Below, piece after piece: positions 15,028-22,940 of a DNA stretch of 41,016 nt. The position numbers and the translations under genes were made by a program. Below the pieces are notes generated by a model that did no database searches, was not told where the DNA came from, and saw nothing but the letters and a program-made list of their open reading frames with translations. The stretch's first letter is position 1. Each line of letters opens with the position of its first letter. The stretch comes from Phycisphaerales bacterium (lineage in GTDB: Bacteria; Planctomycetota; Phycisphaerae; Phycisphaerales; SM1A02), in NCBI GenBank assembly GCA_014238125.1, contig JABABS010000097.1, positions 1-41,016 of the forward strand, read 5' to 3'.

Positions 15028-17373
15028 TTATTGAAGTTCATCAGGAGAAATTTCGAGTACTGCGGGTATATTTTTCCAAATCTGTGTGAATGTTACGGGC
15101 CAACCGTGGTACTGGTCACTGTCAGGTGCATTGGGCGCAGCCCACCGTGGCCACGCGTTGACTGTAACGGAATTAGTTTCAGGGTCGCATAGGAGTAGTC
15201 CCCAGCCTGGTGCTCGGTCATGCAGTGCTGCTGGTTCATGACCCGAAATGTGTGGATTAGAAACTGCAAGTACTGTAACTTTATTACCAAAGCCATCAAC
15301 GTGATTCCCTGTAATTGGCTTTCCTTGAGGCATCCATCTTCTTGGCCAAGTATTTGCAATCGCAGGAGTACAGAACACGTATGTTCCATCGCCATACTCG
15401 TCTATCCCGTACTGCGCAAGAGATCCAAGATGCTGGTCACCACAAACATGAAAAGCGTTTGCTTGTTTGATTGATCGAAGTGCTCGGTTACGGGCACTCT
15501 GAGGCCAACCGTTGCTGTCTGCATCTGCTGCAGGTTCATCGTTTGGCGCTGATTCGCCTTCGGGGTAAATAGTAAGGCTCGCTTGGTGGCCACCAAATGT
15601 GCCTTCTGGAAGCGTTTGTAAAGACATAAATGGAGATTGTGAAAATAAAAATTTCATCCAATCGCCTTCTTGCCAATCAGTCGACCATTTCTCTAAAAAT
15701 TGCTCTTGTCTAGAACCAAGTAACGGTGCATCGCAATCGGCATTTGTTTTTGGGTTGAAGCCTTCAGCTTTAAACCAACCGTTGCTCACTCCACCCTCTG
15801 GTACTGCAATGGCAGGTGATTCTTTGAATTGTCTGTCGCCTAGTATTGCAATATCTAAACCGCCATATCGCATGCGCGTAAAGTAGACCGTATTACCTTG
15901 AGCATCGAGAGCTGGATCGACAGGATCGGGTAAATGACTCGTTTGCGTTCTGTGTACTGCGTTGACAAACCGCGGCTCCATTTTATAACCGCCGCTATCT
16001 TGTGCAGTAAGGCCATCGATTTTTTGCGCGTTCCGTTCGCCAGCTCCCCAGAGATTACCGTGATACACATCATGGTCATCTGGAATTACTATGCAAGGGG
16101 CTTTTCGAGTAAGTTCCCCAAACGCCCAGCACCAGTGCATCCATTTATATAAATAATCAAGAATGTATGCGTCTTCGTTTTTTTGTCGTGCTGGTGTTAA
16201 ATCACCTTCGTAAATTTGGTCCCCACTGAAATACAGCAAGTCAGCATCTTTGGATTGAACGGCATTCACTATGTCTGATTGTGGAAACCATAAGCCGTTT
16301 TCATTCCATTGCAAGTTGCCGGTATACGTTTTATGACAAGTAAGGGCGGCTACTGTCATGGATTCTTTGTTTGACGGTTCCTTTCGGATAATTCCCTTGT
16401 ATCCGTAAGGATTGCCTTCAAGAAAAACTTCAAATGGAGTTTCGATAGAGGTGTTCCAGAGCGGTATCGAAAATGTTGCTGTCCAACTCGTTGAATCTAT
16501 CTGGGATCGTTCTACATGGTCGGCAAATTGCAGAATGGCAGTAGGGTTTCCCTGCAAAGGTGGAAATTGGACTGTCATTTTCATTACTTCGCCACTCACT
16601 GTGTACAACGTGTTGAGTACAGGTCCGAATCTACGTTCTGGAAACTTGGTAACGTCTCCTGAGAGTGAAAAGTCATCGAACCAGTGTCCTGTCTCGGAGC
16701 CTATTGGCCCAAGGTGTGAAACAAGTGCAAGGGCGCCACCAGCTTGTAATGTAATATCGTATGTCGCTTGGCTCAGTAATTCTGTTGTACTTGCATTAGT
16801 TGCTGATACAGTGAGCGTGTTTTCCGTTTGTGAAACTTTAAGTAAAACTGGGGCTGATTCAGAGGTAAATCCAGCCCCTGTTAAAGTAGTCGCCGCGATT
16901 AAGGGGACGTCTTCTGGTTGTATTTTTATGTTAATGGACCACAGTGAAGTGCCTCCAACAGGAATCGAATTATCTCGAAGAAAAACAAATCCTTCATGGT
17001 CAACACCAGCAATATATCCGCCGTTAGTAGCTGGAACATGGTGAGTGAGCGCGGTTAAACGATAGTCAATTTTATTACTTCCAGTACCTAGTAGGAAACC
17101 ACTCCAAGAGTTTGAATTTGCCTCATTCGTCTTGTCAACAGTGCCTGTAGTTACTTGCATTGCAAAATCAGTATTTGGTCTAGCAGTAAGCAAGTGAAGC
17201 GTTCGCATTGGAAGCCGTTCGCTTACTTCGGTACAAACGATCCTATTGTTTTGCACGGACCAATCTTGAAGTCGGTTGGCATGCCAATCTTGACCTATCC
17301 AGTATTGGTTCGGCGTTTCGTTCCAATCGATCAGAATTGGTTGAGCTATGAGTAGTAATGTGAGTGCGAGCAT
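15028..17373 (-). CDS. Secreted PhoD-like alkaline phosphatase/phosphodiesterase
   Basis: This protein of about 781 aa starts with a short signal peptide (MLALTLLLIAQPIL), which fixes the start at 17373. The frame is open further upstream to 17505, but that would run into the preceding gene. Residues up to about 310 look like a beta-rich domain. The metallophosphatase domain follows with FSGDQIYEGD, VIPDDHDVYHGNLWG, LGDRQFKE and CGDQHLGSL, giving the metal ligands typical of PhoD (alkaline phosphatase D). PhoD enzymes release phosphate from mono- or diesters outside the cytoplasm, often under phosphate limitation. It lies 4 nt after the metallophosphoesterase gene, so the two are probably one operon. 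I see no Pho box. Confidence 0.85.
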   Translation of the reverse strand: MLALTLLLIAQPILIDWNETPNQYWIGQDWHANRLQDWSVQNNRIVCTEVSERLPMRTLHLLTARPNTDFAMQVTTGTVDKTNEANSNSWSGFLLGTGSNKIDYRLTALTHHVPATNGGYIAGVDHEGFVFLRDNSIPVGGTSLWSINIKIQPEDVPLIAATTLTGAGFTSESAPVLLKVSQTENTLTVSATNASTTELLSQATYDITLQAGGALALVSHLGPIGSETGHWFDDFSLSGDVTKFPERRFGPVLNTLYTVSGEVMKMTVQFPPLQGNPTAILQFADHVERSQIDSTSWTATFSIPLWNTSIETPFEVFLEGNPYGYKGIIRKEPSNKESMTVAALTCHKTYTGNLQWNENGLWFPQSDIVNAVQSKDADLLYFSGDQIYEGDLTPARQKNEDAYILDYLYKWMHWCWAFGELTRKAPCIVIPDDHDVYHGNLWGAGERNAQKIDGLTAQDSGGYKMEPRFVNAVHRTQTSHLPDPVDPALDAQGNTVYFTRMRYGGLDIAILGDRQFKESPAIAVPEGGVSNGWFKAEGFNPKTNADCDAPLLGSRQEQFLEKWSTDWQEGDWMKFLFSQSPFMSLQTLPEGTFGGHQASLTIYPEGESAPNDEPAADADSNGWPQSARNRALRSIKQANAFHVCGDQHLGSLAQYGIDEYGDGTYVFCTPAIANTWPRRWMPQGKPITGNHVDGFGNKVTVLAVSNPHISGHEPAALHDRAPGWGLLLCDPETNSVTVNAWPRWAAPNAPDSDQYHGWPVTFTQIWKNIPAVLEISPDELQ

Positions 17374-17377
17374 CGTA

Positions 17378-18487
17378 TTATTTGCCAGTTGGGATATCGA
17401 GAAGTTCTTTTGATTCGCCGTCAGAGGTAAGCCTAGTTCGCACACCATTTGTGATGAGCAAACCTTCGCCTTCTCCCATCGTGTCCCAGTGTACGTCGAT
17501 GCCAATCAAATGTTTACTGCCATCAAGGTAACCAACGTTGCCTGTGACGGTATGGCCAACAATTATTGCTGTTGCTTTGTGGAAATCGAGGATTGCTTGT
17601 AGCTCTTTTGCAGTAGGTTTTGGCCCGTACTTTTCAGCGTGTTTTTCAAAGTAGCCTCTGTACCAGAGAGGGCCTTTACTGTGCCAAGCAAGTGAAGTGG
17701 CTAATTCATCACGGTCTGGCCAAGCGGGTGGTCCAATCGATAAGCGAATTCTATTGTTGATCTCTGTTAGCGATAAACCGGTCTTGTGTAATTCGGGGCT
17801 AAAGCCAGCATGTACAAAAATGTATGGACCAATTTGTACAATGCTGTTTTGATTTCGAAGCCATTTCCCAAGAACCGAAGTCTCTCCAAACAATTCGTGA
17901 TAGGGGATGCCGGTTAACTCAGCGACTGATTTGTATTTGATATGCGTATAACGAATATCATCTGCCAAAATCATGACATCGTGATTTCCAAGAACAAAAT
18001 GTACTTGGCCACCAGCGGCATTTGCTTGTTGTTGTAGTTTTCGTATAAACCAAAGCAATTCGGTTACTTGTTCACCTCGGTCGACAGAGTCGCCATTAAA
18101 TAGTAAATGTCCATCTCCCCATGCCCAGTCAAAGTTCATATCAATAATGTTGTGCGTTTGTAAAAATTGAATAAGGTGAGGGAGGTTTCCTTCTAGATCG
18201 CTAACTGCAAGGAGTTTGGGTGGTAACTCATGTTGGGATGCAGGGATTGAATCTGATTTAGTGTTTAACGAAATTATTGGAACAAAAGGAATCGTTGTAG
18301 GAATTATTGTTCCGGCCTCTTGCAACTTGATGGTTTCCCTGATCACTTCATTCTCAACAATCGATATGCTTTTGAGCGTTCCATCTTCTTGGTGAAAAAT
18401 GTAGGGCCCATCAGAAATAGTAGCAGGAGTAACTACTTGTATGAATGCGGCGAAACTGATTTGGCAAAGAATGAGTAGTTCGAGCAT
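17378..18487 (-). CDS. Secreted PPP-type metallophosphoesterase (Shewanella-like phosphatase group)
   Basis: This 369-aa protein has an N-terminal hydrophobic leader (MLELLILCQISFAAFIQVV). A calcineurin-like domain begins near residue 90. The metal-binding motifs run in order: VSDLEGN, FNGDSVDRGEQ, VLGNHDVM, VHAGFS and VGHT. The GDSVDRG and GNHD pair resembles the PPP protein-phosphatase superfamily, specifically the bacterial Shewanella-like phosphatases, more than general phosphodiesterases. The leader suggests a periplasmic or exported location, where phosphoproteins are unlikely, so a small phosphoester may be the substrate. It is the first gene of a two-gene operon with the PhoD-like phosphatase 4 nt downstream. 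Confidence 0.82.
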   Translation of the reverse strand: MLELLILCQISFAAFIQVVTPATISDGPYIFHQEDGTLKSISIVENEVIRETIKLQEAGTIIPTTIPFVPIISLNTKSDSIPASQHELPPKLLAVSDLEGNLPHLIQFLQTHNIIDMNFDWAWGDGHLLFNGDSVDRGEQVTELLWFIRKLQQQANAAGGQVHFVLGNHDVMILADDIRYTHIKYKSVAELTGIPYHELFGETSVLGKWLRNQNSIVQIGPYIFVHAGFSPELHKTGLSLTEINNRIRLSIGPPAWPDRDELATSLAWHSKGPLWYRGYFEKHAEKYGPKPTAKELQAILDFHKATAIIVGHTVTGNVGYLDGSKHLIGIDVHWDTMGEGEGLLITNGVRTRLTSDGESKELLDIPTGK

Positions 18488-18632
18488 GTCCTAGAGAATA
18501 ACACTTGCAACGCTTCATTTCTAGTGGCAGTCGAGTCGTTACAAGGACAGGATGCAATCGTGATTGCTACGGTAACAAACAATCACTATTGTCAGATTCC
18601 CCGTACACGTCCTAGAACCCAATCCGTACCAG

Positions 18633-18669
18633 TATTAAAAAGAGGCACCACAAGGATGCCTCTTTTTAA

Positions 18670-18671
<2 letters not shown>
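18633..18671. terminator. Bidirectional rho-independent terminator after tRNA-fMet
   Basis: A perfect 15-bp inverted repeat has arms 18633-18647 and 18657-18671 around a 9-nt loop. The base of the stem is A-rich on one side and T-rich on the other, so it can end transcription both ways. Leftward it terminates the initiator tRNA transcript before the metallophosphoesterase gene. Its right arm shares its last 2 nt with the 3' end of the tRNA. Confidence 0.88.
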
Positions 18672-18743
<72 letters not shown>

Positions 18744-18755
18744 ATAGGGTTGGGA

Positions 18756-18761
18756 ATTATA
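18756..18761 (-). promoter_or_regulatory. -10 box of the tRNA-fMet promoter
   Basis: A consensus TATAAT on the minus strand ends 12 nt before the first tRNA base, so transcription would begin a few bases before the mature 5' end. No convincing -35 box is seen at the normal distance. Confidence 0.55.
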
Positions 18762-18799
18762 CAAGGTTTGTGCCTATAGCGTGGTATTGACCGATATAA

Positions 18800-19276
18800 T
18801 TGGTAGTGAATCGCACTGCATTACAATTTGATTCAGGCTGGCTCTTTCTTTTTGCAGGTTGTACATTGCTCTTTGCTGCAATTGTTCTTCCCGCTAAACA
18901 GGAGTTAGTAAATCTGCAGGAACGCTTGCAAATCATTCAAAACGAGCACGCACATATTACTAACCGAATTGAGCACTATCAGTCCTTTTTTGTTGAACTC
19001 ACTAATCGCGAGCCCGAACTAATGGATCGGATTGTACGAATGCAAACAACTGGAGCAATCAGCGGTGAATATGTTGTGTTTGATCCCAATGCAGCCAAAA
19101 CACCCTTGCAGTGGTTGAGAAGAAGGACCGCTCGTGAAATGCTCATTGTTCAGTCACCGCAGCCGCCAACCATCCTTGAAGAAATAACTGCACAAGACCG
19201 CCGGCTGTGGGTTGCTGGTTTTGGTGGGCTCATTGTTTTTGTCGGTTTGGTGCAGGGCCCTCGCCGAGATTACTGA
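18800..19276 (+). CDS. Hypothetical membrane protein with coiled coil
   Basis: This protein of about 158 aa has a first membrane segment at roughly residues 14-31 (WLFLFAGCTLLFAAIVLP). A heptad-like coiled coil follows (ELVNLQERLQIIQNEHAHITNRIEHY, about 35-65). After a basic stretch there is a second hydrophobic segment near residues 137-152. The TM-plus-coiled-coil start recalls FtsB/DivIC-type cell-division proteins, but the second C-terminal TM is not typical, so I give no name. There is no ATG; the start is TTG at 18800 or GTG at 18806, and no Shine-Dalgarno is seen. It is followed by dprA after 63 nt. Confidence 0.6.
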   Translation: MVVNRTALQFDSGWLFLFAGCTLLFAAIVLPAKQELVNLQERLQIIQNEHAHITNRIEHYQSFFVELTNREPELMDRIVRMQTTGAISGEYVVFDPNAAKTPLQWLRRRTAREMLIVQSPQPPTILEEITAQDRRLWVAGFGGLIVFVGLVQGPRRDY

Positions 19277-19296
19277 AAATGCCTTTTGGCTGTGTT

Positions 19297-19318
19297 TAGA
19301 AATAAGGCGTGATTTCTA
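19297..19318. terminator. Weak hairpin between the membrane-protein gene and dprA
   Basis: TAGAAAT (19297-19303) is repeated inverted at 19312-19318 with an 8-nt loop. The stem is AT-rich and has no T-tract, so it is at most a weak terminator or processing site. Confidence 0.25.
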
Positions 19319-19339
19319 GAATCTGTACAAAGTAAGTAT

Positions 19340-20284
19340 ATGGTTCCCTACATGACTTGGGAATTGCAAGATATATCTAGCGATACGCTTTCTCTCCTGG
19401 CAATCGATGGGCTTGGTGGTCTCACCCTTCAAACACTTGTTAATGCAGGAGGCTCTTTTGATGAAGTTGGCAATGATTTGTTACAGGGCAAACTTGATGA
19501 TGCTCTGCCAAGTGGTGCAGCTTCTTTTCTGCGAAAACACATGAAAAGAATTAACTCAAGTGCTCTTCGTATGTCTGGGGAAAGTGCGAATGCTAAAATT
19601 ATCACTGCAGTTGATTGTGATTTTCCTTCACTGTTACTTCCATTACCAGCGTGCCCTGCAATTTTATGGTGTAAAGGCGATACTTCTCTTCTTGCGACCG
19701 CCGGTGTAGGAATTGTTGGGTCAAGGAGATGTAGCGAATATGGAATGCGGCAGGCAAAATTATTTACTAAAGAAATTTCACAAGCAGGATTAACTACATT
19801 TTCAGGCGGGGCTCGTGGTATTGATGGTGCGGCTCATCGAGCAGCACTCCAAGAAGGGGGAAAGAACGTCGTTGTGCTTGGTTCAGGGTTACGAATGCCA
19901 TATCCTCCAGAACACGCCGGATTATTTGATCAAATTGTGTCGGAAGGTGGTGTAGTGATAAGCGAGTTTCCATGTGATTATGCTCCAAAACCAACAAATT
20001 TTCCAAGGAGAAATAGAATCGTTGCAGGACTCTCTTCAGTTGTACTTGTAGTTGAAGCAGCAAATAGAAGTGGTGCATTAATTACTGCGAGAATCGCAGT
20101 CGAAGAACATGGAAGAGAAGTGTATGTGCTCCCCGGTCGCATTGGAGACGTATCATCTGCAGGCTGCCTTCGGGTCTTAGAAGAAGGCTGGGTACAACTT
20201 GCACTTGAAGCAAGTGTGGTCATAACTGAGGCGAAAGCTGCTCATGCAAGACTAGTTAGGAGTAACTGCGAAGTACGCCTGTGA
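19340..20284 (+). CDS. dprA: DNA-processing protein DprA
   Basis: DprA loads RecA onto incoming single-stranded DNA in natural transformation. This 314-aa protein has the Rossmann-type DprA domain with VGIVGSRRCSEYG, TFSGGARGIDGAAHRAAL, VVVLGSGL, YPPEH and FPRRNRIVAGLS in order. An N-terminal helix-hairpin-like region with AIDGLGGLTLQTLV precedes it. The C-terminal winged-helix domain found in some DprA proteins is absent or very short, which is common. Start is ATG at 19340; an internal ATG at 19352 is possible. Its 3' end overlaps the convergent lexA by 29 nt, so the two transcripts run into each other. Confidence 0.93.
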   Translation: MVPYMTWELQDISSDTLSLLAIDGLGGLTLQTLVNAGGSFDEVGNDLLQGKLDDALPSGAASFLRKHMKRINSSALRMSGESANAKIITAVDCDFPSLLLPLPACPAILWCKGDTSLLATAGVGIVGSRRCSEYGMRQAKLFTKEISQAGLTTFSGGARGIDGAAHRAALQEGGKNVVVLGSGLRMPYPPEHAGLFDQIVSEGGVVISEFPCDYAPKPTNFPRRNRIVAGLSSVVLVVEAANRSGALITARIAVEEHGREVYVLPGRIGDVSSAGCLRVLEEGWVQLALEASVVITEAKAAHARLVRSNCEVRL

Positions 20285-20873
20285 TGACTCCTTGCACTTG
20301 ACAATTATCAACGATGATCGGAGGAAAATCAGGATTAGCTGGTTGTAATCTAATTCGGCCATCGTCTTCTGTGTAGAAAGTTTTGAGAGTAGTTTCGCCA
20401 TCAGGTAATAGTGCAACAACCCTGTCTCCGTTTCGTGCAGTAGATTGCTGTTGAACTAAAACATAATCACCATCGAGAATACCTTCGTCTTTCATAGACT
20501 CTCCAGTTACCCGCAGTGCAAAAGTTTGATTTTTTTGACCAACACGAGGTCCGAACATTTCTTCAAGGTCAAGTGCATCATTATTTTGACAATTCTCGAT
20601 AGGCATCCCAGCTGCAATGCGTCCCACCAATGGAAAACGCACCGCATCTGAGTTGGGAAGTTCCACTCCATCAGCAATTGACAAAGAGCGAGCTTTGTTC
20701 GGCTCTCGATGGAGTGCGCCTTTGCGAATAAGCGCTTCGATTCTTTCGAAGATGGTGACTTTGCTCACGTTGAGTTCCAATGATAATTCTTTCATTGTTG
20801 GCGAATAACCGTGTTTTTTTCGATGTCGCTTGATCAATTCGAGTACTTCGAGCTGTTTCGGCGTTAAGTTCAT
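20256..20873 (-). CDS. lexA: LexA repressor
   Basis: LexA represses SOS genes and self-cleaves when RecA is activated. This 205-aa protein has an N-terminal winged helix (LTPKQLEVLELIKRHRKKHGYSP). The cleavage site is Ala88-Gly89 in RIAAGMP. The peptidase dyad is Ser126 in TGESMKDEGI and Lys164 in TTLKTFY. All key residues and the length are normal. A GGAG Shine-Dalgarno lies upstream of the ATG at 20873. I saw no clear copy of a known LexA box upstream, so autoregulation cannot be read here. It overlaps dprA by 29 nt at the 3' ends, and a longer upstream ORF overlaps its 5' end. Confidence 0.96.
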   Translation of the reverse strand: MNLTPKQLEVLELIKRHRKKHGYSPTMKELSLELNVSKVTIFERIEALIRKGALHREPNKARSLSIADGVELPNSDAVRFPLVGRIAAGMPIENCQNNDALDLEEMFGPRVGQKNQTFALRVTGESMKDEGILDGDYVLVQQQSTARNGDRVVALLPDGETTLKTFYTEDDGRIRLQPANPDFPPIIVDNCQVQGVITGVLRSYS

Positions 20874-21270
20874 CAGTTTGCTCCTGGTTGGTGTTATTTC
20901 TTGAAAAGAGGGATAATTGTTTTGCGAAGTTAGTTTTTACCCTGGACAAATTTTTGAGATACATCGAAATTAGTTGAATAGGTGATTTTTGACAAGGAAT
21001 TTGCGATTTCACCGCTCGAGAAAAATCCCATGTGTTAGTCGCTGAAGCAGCAGGAGTAAATTGGATACGGTCTATACCTAACAAACGATCTAGAAAAGTT
21101 TTCGGTTTTGGACGGTAGTTTCTTGGAACAACATCCTGTTTTGTTGCTCCAACAACTGCGATGAGCCTAGCTCGCAATTTATTGTTTTTGTGCGTTATAC
21201 GGCCATAAATTGCTGTGCCATACGTGGAATTTGGTCCTAATTGAATGAGTGGGGCTTCTTGGTCGTGCAT
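20671..21270 (-). CDS. Doubtful hypothetical ORF upstream of and overlapping lexA
   Basis: A 199-codon frame starts at an ATG with a weak AGGAA upstream and runs about 200 nt into lexA in another frame. The first 130 residues lie in the otherwise empty 400-nt gap before lexA and are moderately protein-like (IYGRITHKNNKLRARLIAVVGAT, then DRLLGIDRIQFTP). The tail is simply the lexA shadow. It could be a real gene with a frameshift near its end, a small gene in operon with lexA, or chance. No family is recognised. Confidence 0.3.
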   Translation of the reverse strand: MHDQEAPLIQLGPNSTYGTAIYGRITHKNNKLRARLIAVVGATKQDVVPRNYRPKPKTFLDRLLGIDRIQFTPAASATNTWDFSRAVKSQIPCQKSPIQLISMYLKNLSRVKTNFAKQLSLFSRNNTNQEQTDELNAETARSTRIDQATSKKTRLFANNERIIIGTQREQSHHLRKNRSAYSQRRTPSRAEQSSLFVNC

Positions 21271-21380
21271 GATCTGAGGTTCCTTTGCTTCCTTGTCTGT
21301 AACTCTATCGGCAGAAGTGTACGGTAAATGTTAGGCTAATATCTCCATAATGTCAACTATTTTTTATGAAAGTGTTAAGG

Positions 21381-21402
21381 TACTGACACTATGCTGTCAG
21401 TA
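21381..21402. promoter_or_regulatory. Perfect palindrome spanning the start codon of the class V aminotransferase
   Basis: TACTGACA (21381-21388) and its exact inverted copy TGTCAGTA (21395-21402) flank 6 nt that contain the ATG (21391). The AAGG Shine-Dalgarno lies just before the left arm. It could be a DNA operator or an mRNA hairpin that hides the start codon. Confidence 0.5.
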
Positions 21403-22539
21403 GATAAAAATAAACGCACAAATTGGATGCTTGATCCAGATATTGCTTATTTGAATCATGGTAGTTTTGGTGCGCGTCCAATTGAAGTGTTTGAGGCACA
21501 AATTGCTTTGAAACGTGATTTTGAGCGTTCACCGATTCAGTTTCTAGATCGCGAAGGTAAAGAGCGAATATCCGCTGCAAGAATTACAATTTCTCGTTTT
21601 TTGGGTTGTTCAGATGAACAATTGGGTTTTGTTGATAATGCAACTACAGCAATAGCATGCGTTCTTCAGTCTCTTGTTTTGTCGCCAAGTGCTGAGATTG
21701 TGACAACTAGCCATGTATATAATGGTGTAAGGCAGTTGCTCAAATCACATTCAGAAAGAAATGGTTGTACATATCGCGAGATTGATATACATACACCATT
21801 AAAAACAAATGCTGAAATTGTCGAGAAAATTACTGCTGGTTTTACGGATAAAACTAAATTGTTTGTCATTGATCACGTTGCCTCTGTAACTGGAATCGTT
21901 TTTCCTGTCAAGGAGATCATCGCTCTCTGCAGAGAACAGGGGATTGCGGTCCTTATTGATGGCGCGCATGCCCCAGGTATGATTGAATTAAACATAGATG
22001 CCCTGTCTCCAGACTGGTATGTAGGAAATTTGCATAAATGGGTGTGCGGGCCACCTGGTGCTGGTTTCCTGTGGGTTAAGAAGAAGTACCTCGATTCCAC
22101 ACATCCGTTGACAGTTAGTAATTTCTATAAACAGGGTTTTACAAGCGAATTTGACTGGCAGGGGACACGCGATATTACTTCTATACTTGGTGCTGCAATT
22201 GCAGTTGATTGGGGAACGGAAATTGGTTGGGACAAAATTCGCAAGAAAAATCATAAGATGGCTATCTGGATGCAACAATCTTTAGTTGATGCATGGGGAG
22301 TGGTTCCGATGTCCCCACTTGACGGCTCATTGTTAGGCACAATGGCAACTGTTCAATTGCCTTCCCATTTTCCAATTGATGAGCATAATTTGAAGGAAAT
22401 TCGGTCGAACATCTATCACAGTTATAAAGTAGAAGCGCCACTTTTAGTGTGGCAAGGGACCGCGGTAGTTCGGGTAAGTAGCCAGCTATATTCGAAAACG
22501 GATGATATTACAAAACTCTTAGCAGCCTTATCTGACTAA
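21391..22539 (+). CDS. Class V PLP aminotransferase (isopenicillin N epimerase/cysteine desulfurase-like)
   Basis: This 382-aa class V enzyme has the opening YLNHGSFGARP typical of the isopenicillin N epimerase-like group. VDNATTAI contacts the cofactor, IDGAHAPGM holds the PLP aspartate, and LHKWVCGPPGAGFLW carries the PLP lysine (K216). Relatives include epimerases, cysteine lyases such as EgtE, and selenocysteine lyases. There is no cysteine-containing desulfurase loop that I can recognise, so desulfurase activity is not supported. It stands alone, with a palindrome across its start and the long ncRNA-like gap downstream. The reaction is unassigned. Confidence 0.87.
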   Translation: MLSVDKNKRTNWMLDPDIAYLNHGSFGARPIEVFEAQIALKRDFERSPIQFLDREGKERISAARITISRFLGCSDEQLGFVDNATTAIACVLQSLVLSPSAEIVTTSHVYNGVRQLLKSHSERNGCTYREIDIHTPLKTNAEIVEKITAGFTDKTKLFVIDHVASVTGIVFPVKEIIALCREQGIAVLIDGAHAPGMIELNIDALSPDWYVGNLHKWVCGPPGAGFLWVKKKYLDSTHPLTVSNFYKQGFTSEFDWQGTRDITSILGAAIAVDWGTEIGWDKIRKKNHKMAIWMQQSLVDAWGVVPMSPLDGSLLGTMATVQLPSHFPIDEHNLKEIRSNIYHSYKVEAPLLVWQGTAVVRVSSQLYSKTDDITKLLAALSD

Positions 22540-22603
22540 AAACGCGTGTAACCGTAATAAACGAATAAATTCAAAAAAATATAATAAATATATGAAATTA
22601 TCC

Positions 22604-22609
22604 TTGACA
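22604..22609 (+). promoter_or_regulatory. -35-like box upstream of the structured RNA
   Basis: A consensus TTGACA follows a very AT-rich stretch (about 22560-22600) that resembles an UP element. No good -10 box lies 16-18 nt downstream, so the promoter call is weak by itself. It gains weight from the structured region and terminator that follow. Confidence 0.3.
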
Positions 22610-22635
22610 ATGTAAGAAATGTATTGCAATCTACA

Positions 22636-22940
22636 TATGTTCCGTCCGTCGGTTTATTACCACGCAGGTGTTATAACACCCGTTGTTGGGCAGAGCATTC
22701 GCGGTATTCAGAGGAATTTTGCGAATGTCGAATTCGATTGCGTGTCAAGGGACGGTCATGTTGTGTCGAATTCGACACTGATAGGAGCGGAGGTTTGTTA
22801 TCTCCGTGTAAAAGTTAAGGGAAGTAACTAGCCTGAGAAAGAGGTTGTGTAACGGATAAATGCTTCCACATCCCGTTACTTTGTTACTTCAATTTTCCAA
22901 AAGTATTGGGCTCCTGGCCGGCAGGAGCTCTTTCTTTTTT
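22636..22940 (+). ncRNA. Candidate structured non-coding RNA of unknown class
   Basis: This stretch of about 300 nt lies in a 606-nt gap and is packed with inverted repeats. Found by eye, in order: palindrome 22667-22680; CATTCGC/GCGAATG (22696-22702, 22721-22727) enclosing ATTC/GAAT with an AGAG loop; perfect 16-nt palindrome 22763-22778; CGGAG/CTCCG (22788-22792, 22802-22806); GAAGTAAC/GTTACTTC (22821-22828, 22883-22890) enclosing GTAACGG/CCGTTAC (22849-22855, 22873-22879). A rho-independent terminator closes it. It does not match tmRNA, RNase P, SRP or 6S patterns I know. No gene follows in the same direction before the convergent ROK gene, so it is not a leader. A 70-codon ORF (22619-22831) crosses it without a clear ribosome site and is a possible alternative. 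Confidence 0.45.
22908..22940 (+). terminator. Rho-independent terminator
   Basis: A 9-bp GC-rich stem (22908-22916 with 22922-22930, one G-T pair) and a 5-nt loop are followed by a ten-base T-rich tract with a single C. It is oriented rightward and ends the candidate RNA. Confidence 0.9.

Noticed and set aside
16412-17044. 210-codon plus-strand frame opposite the PhoD-like gene
   Set aside because: It is an antisense shadow of a gene with clear motifs; no ribosome site or family.
22619-22831. 70-codon frame in the 22.6-22.9 kb gap
   Set aside because: It has no clear ribosome site, begins within the promoter-like region and crosses several strong stems. I prefer an RNA gene but have not excluded a small protein.
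22636-22940. tmRNA, RNase P RNA, SRP RNA or 6S RNA
   Set aside because: No tRNA-like ends with GTTCRA and tag ORF, no RNase P or SRP core sequences, and no single long rod with a central bubble.
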